Shown here: piece by piece, positions 5,375 through 11,827 of the stretch
Layout: the number at the start of each line of letters is the position of its first letter
How positions within the stretch are numbered: the first letter of the stretch is position 1
DNA from: an uncultured Lachnospiraceae bacterium
GTDB lineage: Bacteria; Bacillota_A; Clostridia; Lachnospirales; Lachnospiraceae
DNA: 11,827 nucleotides
Assembly: GCA_902795715.1 (NCBI GenBank)
Contig: CADBME010000375.1
Span: 1-11,827 of the forward strand
Direction of reading: 5' to 3'
Program-made: the position numbers and the translations under genes
Notes under the pieces: model-generated
Told to the model about the DNA's origin: nothing
What the model saw: the letters and a program-made list of their open reading frames with translations, nothing else
Databases searched by the model: none

Positions 5375-7339
5375 TTACCCTTCGGCTCCCACAATCTGAT
5401 TGCCCGTATAGAGCTGATAGTACCTTCCTTTGGCAGCGATCAGCTCATCATGGTTTCCTCTCTCAATGATTCTTCCCTGTTCGAGTACCATAATGCAGTC
5501 GCTGTTTTGGATGGTGGACAGGCGGTGGGCGATGACAAAGGTAGTTCTTCCTTTCATCAGCTTGTCCATGCCTTCCTGAACGATTTTCTCCGTCCGGGTA
5601 TCAATGGAGGAAGTGGCTTCATCCAGGATCAGGGCTGGAGGATCGGCGATGGCGGCTCTGGCGATATTTAAGAGCTGTCTTTGTCCCTGGCTCAGATTGG
5701 CCCCGTCTCCGGTTAGGACGGTGTCGTAGCCCTGGGGCAGTTTTTCTATGAAGCTGTGGGCATTGGCAAGTTTTGCAGCGGCTATGACTTCTTCGTCGCT
5801 GGCATCCAGCTTGCCATAGCGGATGTTTTCACGGACAGTATCGGTAAAAAGGTGAGTGTCCTGGAGAACCATGCCCAGCGACCTTCTCAGATCAGCCTTC
5901 TTGATTTTATTGATATTAATATGGTCATATCGAATCTTACCGTCCTGAATGTCATAGAAACGGTTGATCAGATTGGTGATGGTGGTCTTTCCGGCCCCGG
6001 TTGAACCGACCAGAGCAATCTTCTGACCGGGTTTGGCAAACATCTCTATGTCATGGAGGACCATCTTGTTTTCGGTATAACCAAAATCCACACCCAGAAG
6101 TTCAATATGTCCTTCCTGCTTCTGATAGGTAGTCGTCCCATCTGCCTTATGGAAATGCTTCCAGGCCCAGCTTCCGGTCCTTTCCCGGCTTTCATGGATG
6201 GTACCGTCTTCATCGATTCGGGCGTTGACCAGCATGACATAGCCCTGGTCAAGCTCCGGTTTCTCGTCAAGCAAATTAAAGATACGCTGGGCACCTGCCA
6301 TACCCATGACGATAAAGTTGACCTGCTGGCTGACCTGGCTGATAGGCATGTTAAAACCCTTGTTGAAGGTCAGAAAGCTGGCCAGTTTGCCCAGGGTAAA
6401 GCCGCCAAAGTTTCGAATGGCCAGGATGCCTCCGAAAATAGCCACGAGAACGTAGCTGATATTGCCGATCTGACCATTGGCCGGCATGGTTACATTGGCA
6501 TAGCGGTTGGCCTTGTTGGCGCTGTCCTGAAGCTGGTCATTAATCCGGTTAAAGTCCTCGATATTCTTTTCTTCGTGGTTGAAAACTTTGACAATCTTCT
6601 GGCCGGACAACATCTCCTCCACAAATCCGTTGACCGCTCCCAGGTCTTTTTGTTGTCGTACAAAATAGTGGCTGGATAATGAGGCCAGTTTTCTTGTTAC
6701 AATCAGGGTAACCCCCACCATACAAAGAGTGAGTATGGTCAGAGGAATATTGAGAATAACCATGCAGACCAGGGTGCTGACCACGTTGAGACCGCTCTGG
6801 ATAAGCTGGGGTATACTCTGGGAAATCAGCTGCCTTAAGGTGTCGATGTCATTGGTATAGATCGACATGATGTCACCATGGGCATGGGTATCAAAATATT
6901 TAATGGGAAGATCCTGCATGTGATTGTAGAGTTCCTTACGCATGCTGTTGAGGGTTCCCTGAGTGATATTAACCATGAGCTGGGACTGGACAAGGACGGC
7001 CAGTACACCACAAAGATAGAAAGCTCCCACCTTTGCCATGGCTCTGAGCAAGGGACCGAAGTCGTGGGACTGGTCCTTGAGCATAGGCATGATATACTGA
7101 TCGATCAAAGTCTGCATGAACATGGTACCACGGACATTGGCCAGAACATTGACAAAGATCAGGCCGATGGCCAGAAAGTAAAGAGGACCGTAATGCTTCA
7201 TCACATAGCTGAGGATTCTTTTAATCAGCTGAACCGGATGGTCAATGGAGGGACGGGGTCCGTGGGGCCCTCTTCTGTTTCCGGGGCCACGGCTGACATT
7301 CTGGCTTTTGTTCTGATTTGTACTTTGATTCTCTGCCAT
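5375..7339 (-). CDS. ABC exporter subunit, catalytic half of a heterodimer
   Basis: A 654-residue half-transporter: a six-helix membrane domain (about 52-350) fused to an ATPase domain (about 410-650). Together with the preceding gene it should form a heterodimeric type IV exporter like TM287/288, BmrCD or LmrCD, pumping drugs, lipids or peptides outward; the substrate is not readable. Walker A is GSTGAGKT (445-452), Q-loop Q493, Walker B ILDE with catalytic E574, and switch H605, all canonical. The signature is LSQGQ (549-553) instead of LSGGQ, the expected partner defect of a degenerate site. Residues 15-30 are rich in Gly, Pro and Arg. A linker insert (about 371-412, containing GSWAWKHF) separates the membrane domain from the ATPase. 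The start ATG overlaps the upstream stop as TAATG, so translation is coupled. Confidence 0.93.
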   Translation of the reverse strand: MAENQSTNQNKSQNVSRGPGNRRGPHGPRPSIDHPVQLIKRILSYVMKHYGPLYFLAIGLIFVNVLANVRGTMFMQTLIDQYIMPMLKDQSHDFGPLLRAMAKVGAFYLCGVLAVLVQSQLMVNITQGTLNSMRKELYNHMQDLPIKYFDTHAHGDIMSIYTNDIDTLRQLISQSIPQLIQSGLNVVSTLVCMVILNIPLTILTLCMVGVTLIVTRKLASLSSHYFVRQQKDLGAVNGFVEEMLSGQKIVKVFNHEEKNIEDFNRINDQLQDSANKANRYANVTMPANGQIGNISYVLVAIFGGILAIRNFGGFTLGKLASFLTFNKGFNMPISQVSQQVNFIVMGMAGAQRIFNLLDEKPELDQGYVMLVNARIDEDGTIHESRERTGSWAWKHFHKADGTTTYQKQEGHIELLGVDFGYTENKMVLHDIEMFAKPGQKIALVGSTGAGKTTITNLINRFYDIQDGKIRYDHININKIKKADLRRSLGMVLQDTHLFTDTVRENIRYGKLDASDEEVIAAAKLANAHSFIEKLPQGYDTVLTGDGANLSQGQRQLLNIARAAIADPPALILDEATSSIDTRTEKIVQEGMDKLMKGRTTFVIAHRLSTIQNSDCIMVLEQGRIIERGNHDELIAAKGRYYQLYTGNQIVGAEG

Positions 7340-9090
7340 TATGCCATCCCTCCCTTCTGGTCAAAATCTCCTCCGGCCTGATTCTGTGAATCATAGACCT
7401 CTCTGTAGATTTCGCTCTGCTCAAGCAAGTCTTTATGACTTCCGAAAGCACTGACCCGGCCGTCATCCATGACGATGATCCGGTCGGCATTCTGAACACT
7501 GGAGATCCGCTGAGCTATAATCAGCTTGGTCATATCCGGTATTTCCTCTTGAAATGCCTTCTGGATCCGGGCATCGGTGGCCGTATCCACGGCGGAGGTG
7601 CTGTCATCAAGGATCAGGATCCTGGGCTTCTTCAGCAGGGCTCTGGCGATACAAAGTCTCTGCCTTTGACCGCCGGATACATTGGTTCCTCCCTGTTCGA
7701 TCCTTGTCTGATAACCGTCAGGCATCTGATCGATGAAGTCATCGGCACAGGCCAGCCGGCATGCTCTTTGGCATTCTTCTTCGCTGGCCCCGGCATCTCC
7801 CCATCTCAGATTCTCCAGAATCGTGCCGGAGAACAGGACATTCTTCTGCAAAACCACAGAAACCTTATCCCGAAGGGTTTCCAGGTCGTATTGGCGGACA
7901 TCTTTTCCGCCGACCAGAACCTGTCCTTCATTTACATCATAGAGACGGCTGATCAGGCTGACCAGGCTGGTCTTTCCGCTGCCGGTTCCTCCTATGATGC
8001 CTATAGTTTCACCACTTTTTATCTTAAGGTTGATGTCATTGAGCACATTGGTATCATTGTCCTTATTGTAACGGAAGGAAACATGATCAAAGATGATACT
8101 TCCGTCTTCCACGTCATAGACCGGATTTTCCGGATTGACGATGTCAGCTTTTTCATTGATCACTTCACTGACACGTTCCCCGCTGGCAACACTCATGGAA
8201 ATCATGACGAAGACAAAAGATAACATCATGAGACTCATGAGAATATTCATACAGTAGGTCAGAAGCATCATCAGCTCCCCGGTCGTCAGAGACCCCACAA
8301 CGATCATGTTGGCGCCCAGCCAGCTGATCAGGAGGATGCAGGAGTATATGGTAAAGATCATGATCGGAGCATTACAGGCCACGATTCTCTCTGCCAGAAC
8401 ACCCATGTTTCTCAGGTTGTCACTGGCTCTTCCAAAGCGCTGCTTCTCATAATCTTCCCGGACAAAAGCCTTGACGACGCGTATGGCTGAAACATTTTCC
8501 TGAACACTCTCATTTAAGGCGTCGTACTTTTCAAACATCTGCTTAAAGTACTTCATGGCATTGAAGACGATAATACCCAGGCAGATGCCCAGCAGAATCA
8601 CCGCTCCCAGATAGACAGATGCCAGCTTTGCATTGACCATGAAAGACATACACATGGCAATGATGATGGACATGGGAGCACGGACACACATACGCAGAAT
8701 CATCTGGTAGGCATTCTGCAGATTGGTCACATCCGTGGTCATCCTGGTAATCAGACTGGCCGAACTGAAACGGTCTATATTGGAAAAGGAGAAAGTCTGG
8801 ATGTTTTCATTCATGGTCTTTCTCAGATTTCTGGCAAAACCGGAGGAGGCACTGGCCCCGAAGGCTCCGCTGAGCACACCGGTCGTCAGTGCAGCAGCTG
8901 CTGCCAGGACCATCCAGATTCCCATCTGAAAAATATGTCCTATGTCACCTTTTTCCACTCCCTGATCGATAATGGAAGACATAAGGAGGGGTATGATCAT
9001 TTCCAGAACGACTTCCAAAACCATAAAGAGCGGCGTCAGTATTGAATCCCTCTTATATTCCTTAATCTGTCCCGCTAATGTTCTCAGCAT
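7339..9090 (-). CDS. ABC exporter subunit, degenerate-site half of a heterodimer
   Basis: A 583-residue half-transporter with a membrane domain (about 15-305) and an ATPase domain (about 330-570). Walker A is GGTGSGKT (367-374), Q-loop Q415, and the signature VSGGQ (471-475) is canonical. Walker B reads ILILDD, with D496 replacing the catalytic glutamate, and the switch histidine is replaced by Q527 (IIAQR). These two changes mark the noncatalytic nucleotide site seen in heterodimeric exporters; the intact signature here would complete the active site with the partner's Walker motifs. It precedes its partner in the transcript and overlaps it by one base. An AAAGGGA site lies 6 bases before the ATG at 9090. 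The gap from yqeG is only 44 bases with no terminator seen, so co-transcription with yqeG is likely. Substrate unknown. Confidence 0.93.
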   Translation of the reverse strand: MLRTLAGQIKEYKRDSILTPLFMVLEVVLEMIIPLLMSSIIDQGVEKGDIGHIFQMGIWMVLAAAAALTTGVLSGAFGASASSGFARNLRKTMNENIQTFSFSNIDRFSSASLITRMTTDVTNLQNAYQMILRMCVRAPMSIIIAMCMSFMVNAKLASVYLGAVILLGICLGIIVFNAMKYFKQMFEKYDALNESVQENVSAIRVVKAFVREDYEKQRFGRASDNLRNMGVLAERIVACNAPIMIFTIYSCILLISWLGANMIVVGSLTTGELMMLLTYCMNILMSLMMLSFVFVMISMSVASGERVSEVINEKADIVNPENPVYDVEDGSIIFDHVSFRYNKDNDTNVLNDINLKIKSGETIGIIGGTGSGKTSLVSLISRLYDVNEGQVLVGGKDVRQYDLETLRDKVSVVLQKNVLFSGTILENLRWGDAGASEEECQRACRLACADDFIDQMPDGYQTRIEQGGTNVSGGQRQRLCIARALLKKPRILILDDSTSAVDTATDARIQKAFQEEIPDMTKLIIAQRISSVQNADRIIVMDDGRVSAFGSHKDLLEQSEIYREVYDSQNQAGGDFDQKGGMA

Positions 9091-9134
9091 AAGCTGTCCC
9101 TTTCTATATGTTTTAAATATATGGTCATAAGGAT

Positions 9135-9671
9135 CTATTTCTTCCGGTCCCTCTTTTTCTTTAGCCGATTCTTTTTCTTCTGCCTTCGATCATAAAAATA
9201 AAGAATCCACTTTTCGGGAATCCGTTTGAGGATGATCTGAATCTCCTCTTTGGGATGAACGGGCTTAACCATGAGAGTGTGGATTCCTGCCAGTCGGGCC
9301 CCGAGGACGTCCGTAAAAATCTGGTCTCCGATAAAAAGGGTGTTCTCCGGTCTGGTCCGGATTTCCTCCATGGCCTGGCGGTAAGAGGAAGGCAGGGGCT
9401 TTCCTGCTTTATAAATATAACGGCTTTCCACCTGATCACAAAAACTCTTAACCCTGGGTTCCTTGTTGTTGGAGATCAGGCAGGTGCGAAATCCGATCTT
9501 GTGAAGTCTCTTAAAAAGCTCGATGGCTCTCTCATCCGCCGGAGCCCCGTGGGGAACCAGGGTATTGTCAATGTCAAATAGTATTCCCCGGTATCCTTTC
9601 TGATAATACTTTTCATAGTCAATCTCATAAGAAGAATCAAGATAATCATGAGGATACAAAATATTACTCAT
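9135..9671 (-). CDS. yqeG: YqeG-family HAD-type phosphatase
   Basis: A 178-residue haloacid dehalogenase-superfamily protein of the YqeG (HAD IIIA) family, widespread in Firmicutes; its physiological substrate is not firmly known. The motifs are present: DIDNTL (D33 nucleophile, D35 acid/base), S67 in ISNN, K91 in AGKPLP, and IGDQIFTDV with D116 and D121 for magnesium. The C-terminal tail (about 161-178) is strongly basic, with many lysines and arginines, which could favour binding to RNA or ribosomes (inference). The start codon overlaps the trhP stop as ATGA, with AAAGGAG 5 bases upstream, so translation is coupled. In Bacillus subtilis yqeG sits near aroE and ribosome-assembly genes; here it is in a tRNA-modification operon. 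Confidence 0.9.
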   Translation of the reverse strand: MSNILYPHDYLDSSYEIDYEKYYQKGYRGILFDIDNTLVPHGAPADERAIELFKRLHKIGFRTCLISNNKEPRVKSFCDQVESRYIYKAGKPLPSSYRQAMEEIRTRPENTLFIGDQIFTDVLGARLAGIHTLMVKPVHPKEEIQIILKRIPEKWILYFYDRRQKKKNRLKKKRDRKK

Positions 9672-10900
9672 TCCTGCTCCTTTCTGCGAAGAAGCCAGCC
9701 CGGTTCCAGCTTGCGCCCGAAATCAATCCAGATTTCCTCCTTGGGGTGGGGGGCGCTGACTACCGGATCGCGGTCACCATTTTCCATGGACAGAACCGGA
9801 AGAATCAGATTTCTTCCATCCGGAACCATCACTTCAATCTCCTCCCCGACAGAAAACTTATTTCTCTGGGAAATCCGGCACATTCCTCTCTGGTCGGTCT
9901 CCTGGACAATGCCGATGTAGGTGTATTCTTTTATATAGGTGCTGGCGTCGTAAATCTGGGCATCCGCCCCCGGATCGCCATAGTAAAATCCGGTGGTAAA
10001 GGGTCGGTAGGTGCATTTACCTATCTCGGACCGGTAATAGTCCAGATTCTCTAAATATTTCTCTCTGGATTCCCTGTAATCGTCAATGGCCTGACGGTAG
10101 GTCCTGGTCACTGCTGCCACATAGAGGGCGGTTTTCATCCTTCCTTCAATCTTGAAACTGTCGATCCCGGCCTCGATCAGGTCGGGCACATGTTCGATCA
10201 TGCATAAGTCTTTGGAATTGAATATAAAAGTCCCTCTTTCTGTTTCGTCCACAGGCATATACTCTCCCGGCCTGGTTTCTTCCGTCACAAAATACTTCCA
10301 CCTGCAGGGATGGGTACAGGCACCCCGGTTGGCGCTTCTGCCGGTAAAATAACTGCTGAGCAGGCAGCGCCCGGAATGGGAAATGCACATGGCTCCGTGG
10401 ACAAAAGCCTCTATCTCCATTTCTTCCGGCACCTGGCGGCGGATCTCGGCCAGCTCTTTAAGGGTCAGCTCTCTGGCCGCAACCACTCTGGAAGCACCCT
10501 GGTCATGCCAGAACTTCCAGGTCATGTAATTGCTGCTGTTGGCCTGGGTGCTGATATGGCGTTCAATTGCGGGGCACTCCTGTCCGGCAATCTGAAAGAC
10601 TCCCGGGTCCGATATGATCAGAGCATCCGGCTTCATCTCCCCCAGTTCCCTGAAATATTTCCGCATTCCCTCAATATCCCGGTTATGGGCCACAATATTT
10701 GCTGTCACATGAACCTTTACCCCGTGATCGTGGGCATAGCGGATCCCGCAAGCCATATCTTCCTTTGAAAAATTTCTGGCCTTAGCCCTGAGGGAATACA
10801 TGTCTCCCCCGATATAAACGGCATCGGCTCCGTAGGTCACGGCAGTCTTCAATACTTCCAGACTGCTGGCCGGAATCAGCAATTCAGTCTGTCTTTTCAT
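9668..10900 (-). CDS. trhP: Peptidase U32 family protein, probable tRNA 5-hydroxyuridine synthase TrhP
   Basis: Despite the family name, members closest to YegQ/YrrN/YrrO act in prephenate-dependent hydroxylation of uridine 34 in tRNA and carry an iron-sulfur cluster. The 410-residue protein shows the U32 signature EAFVHGAMCISHSGRCLLS (164-182). Likely cluster ligands are C172, C179, C195 and either C199 or C233. The N-terminal TIM-barrel half begins LLIPASSLEVLK, with ADAVYIGG (25-32), and a C-terminal beta domain follows after about 325. Overlap with trmR by 17 bases and with yqeG by 4 indicates one operon. The adjacent trmR makes the tRNA role more likely than a protease role, as in the Bacillus yrrMNO cluster, where two U32 paralogues are present; only one is seen here. 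AGAGGA lies 7 bases before the ATG. Confidence 0.85.
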   Translation of the reverse strand: MKRQTELLIPASSLEVLKTAVTYGADAVYIGGDMYSLRAKARNFSKEDMACGIRYAHDHGVKVHVTANIVAHNRDIEGMRKYFRELGEMKPDALIISDPGVFQIAGQECPAIERHISTQANSSNYMTWKFWHDQGASRVVAARELTLKELAEIRRQVPEEMEIEAFVHGAMCISHSGRCLLSSYFTGRSANRGACTHPCRWKYFVTEETRPGEYMPVDETERGTFIFNSKDLCMIEHVPDLIEAGIDSFKIEGRMKTALYVAAVTRTYRQAIDDYRESREKYLENLDYYRSEIGKCTYRPFTTGFYYGDPGADAQIYDASTYIKEYTYIGIVQETDQRGMCRISQRNKFSVGEEIEVMVPDGRNLILPVLSMENGDRDPVVSAPHPKEEIWIDFGRKLEPGWLLRRKEQE

Positions 10901-11549
10901 AAATCGATCCTCTTCCCTTTTTTACACTGATGCTCATCCCATCTCCACATTCCAGGATCACGGTATCCAGCTGATCATGGTGGGTCAGACTGTAAAGATA
11001 ATCCCGCATCCTGTGGTGGATGGTGTGGTTTCTCCTTCGGATCCCATATCGGGACTCAAAAAGATTTCCATCCTGAAGGACATTGTCACTGACCAGGATT
11101 CCGTCTTCTGCCAGAAGACCAGTCACATCCGGCAAAAAATGAATGTACTGTCCTTTGGCCGCGTCCATAAAGATAAAATCCCAGATGCCTTCCATCTTTT
11201 TCAGGACCAATGCCGCATCACCCAGGACAGGAGTGATCCGTTCTTCCATGCCGGCCATCCTGATATTTTCCCTTGCCCTCCGGTACCTTGCGGGATCATT
11301 TTCAATGGTCGTAATCTCTGCAAATGAGGATTCAGCCATAAAAACCGAAGAAAATCCGATGGCTGTCCCCACCTCAAGAATTCTCTCCGGTTTCTTCATC
11401 TTCAACAATATTCTGAGAAGATCCTCTGTTTCCCCTCGTATAATAGGTACCTTGTCCCTGATGGCTTCTCTTCGGATTTCAGCCAGGGCAGGCGAATCAT
11501 GGTCACTGCCAAAAGACCTTATGAAATCACGAATTCTTTCTTTCTCCAC
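10884..11549 (-). CDS. trmR: tRNA 5-hydroxyuridine methyltransferase TrmR (GTG start)
   Basis: A SAM-dependent O-methyltransferase of the class that includes Bacillus YrrM (TrmR), which methylates 5-hydroxyuridine 34 to 5-methoxyuridine. From the GTG at 11549 it has 221 residues, close to the usual length. The SAM-binding loop is LEVGTAIGFSS (58-68), acidic E83 is in TIEND, and FMDAAKGQY (D129) with SDNV (D155, N156) are the metal and catalytic residues of COMT-like enzymes; CGDGMSIS (201-208) closes the fold. The start is decided by AAGGAG 7 bases upstream of the GTG; a longer frame opening with TTG at 11597 has no such site and would add 16 unlike residues. It overlaps trhP. A small-molecule catechol-type methyltransferase is the alternative, but the neighbour argues for tRNA. 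Confidence 0.87.
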   Translation of the reverse strand: MEKERIRDFIRSFGSDHDSPALAEIRREAIRDKVPIIRGETEDLLRILLKMKKPERILEVGTAIGFSSVFMAESSFAEITTIENDPARYRRARENIRMAGMEERITPVLGDAALVLKKMEGIWDFIFMDAAKGQYIHFLPDVTGLLAEDGILVSDNVLQDGNLFESRYGIRRRNHTIHHRMRDYLYSLTHHDQLDTVILECGDGMSISVKKGRGSIYEKTD

Positions 11550-11556
11550 TTTCTGT

Positions 11557-11562
11557 CTCCTT
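11557..11562 (-). promoter_or_regulatory. Ribosome binding site fixing the trmR GTG start
   Basis: AAGGAG on the minus strand, 7 bases before the GTG at 11549. It is the only good site near the N-terminus and matches the expected length of the protein. Confidence 0.75.
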
Positions 11563-11662
11563 AAGGTCCGGGAACGGCTTTCTGCCTTGATCGGCAAATC
11601 TTTTTTTCATGCCGGTTTTCCCTGAAAAGATAATCGGGGATTATTATCCACTCTTCTTTTTG

Positions 11663-11827
11663 TCAGGGAACAAGATCCGGAATCTCATCCTGTCCGGTCT
11701 CCCCTGTAAAGATTTCAACCAGCTCAGAGGGTTTCTGGGCTGAAGTGATATTATACTCTCCGGGAACAATCTTATCGTGATCATCCATGGTCCAGGCCGA
11801 GATGGCAAAGATATAGGCATCCTTCAC
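11663..11827 (-). CDS. C-terminal end of an unidentified protein (cut by the window edge)
   Basis: An open frame runs from the window edge to a TGA at 11663-11665, giving the last 54 residues of a protein. The sequence includes AYIFAISAWTMDDHDKIVPG and then EYNITSAQKPSELVEIFTGE. The segment VPGEYNITSAQKPSELVEIF vaguely resembles the LysM-like part of YceG/MltG proteins, and in Bacillus mltG (yrrL) lies just upstream of trmR (yrrM). That is suggestive only: the catalytic MltG ending is absent. A short YceG-like protein or an unrelated one are both possible. It is 113 bases upstream of trmR, on the same strand. Confidence 0.55.
   Translation of the reverse strand: MKDAYIFAISAWTMDDHDKIVPGEYNITSAQKPSELVEIFTGETGQDEIPDLVP

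Noticed and set aside
11529..11610. Minus-strand 27-codon frame from ATG at 11610, overlapping the trmR start
   Set aside because: It has only a weak upstream purine stretch and no recognisable product; the trmR GTG start explains the good ribosome site.
11629..11648. GATAAT/ATTATC hairpin followed by TTTT on the minus strand
   Set aside because: A six-bp AT-rich stem is too weak to call a terminator between the partial gene and trmR.

Overview
The window looks like chromosomal DNA from a Clostridia-type Firmicute, most likely a Lachnospiraceae-like organism. The reasons are the strong GGAGG-type ribosome binding sites, a DUF975 membrane protein, an SH3/NlpC cell-wall protein, AT-rich promoter regions between moderately GC-rich genes, and a trmR-trhP-yqeG gene order that recalls the Bacillus yrrMNO and yqeG loci. 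No tRNA, rRNA, CRISPR array, phage or complete transposon gene was seen. Most of the window is ordinary core genome.

Layout. Positions 238-1468 (+) hold a two-gene operon: a DUF975 membrane protein overlapping aroK (shikimate kinase), closed by an intrinsic terminator. Convergent to it is aroE (1502-2371, -), a YdiB-like shikimate dehydrogenase. Divergent from aroE is a 59-residue protein gene (2565-2744, +), followed by a 21-bp terminator hairpin. After a 454-base gap with three 11-bp tandem repeats and an AT-rich promoter region comes an exported SH3-SH3-NlpC/P60 protein (3199-4245, +). The next gap (4246-4615) holds a REP-like hairpin and a 244-bp inverted-repeat element that can fold into a Y shape.

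Positions 4616-11827 are all on the minus strand. In transcription order they are: the C-terminal end of an unidentified protein, trmR, trhP (peptidase U32 family), yqeG, a two-gene heterodimeric ABC exporter, and a Nudix hydrolase of the ADP-ribose pyrophosphatase type. trmR/trhP, trhP/yqeG and the two ABC genes overlap, so at least these pairs are probably co-transcribed and translationally coupled.

How the genes fit together. TrhP and TrmR are successive steps in making 5-methoxyuridine at tRNA wobble position 34 (hydroxylation, then methylation). TrhP-type hydroxylation depends on prephenate, a product downstream of the shikimate pathway served by aroK and aroE in the same window; any functional link is inference. 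The two ABC subunits have complementary degenerate motifs, as expected for one heterodimeric exporter. The parts least explained by known families are the Y-shaped element (4315-4558) and the 59-residue gene with its unusual start region.
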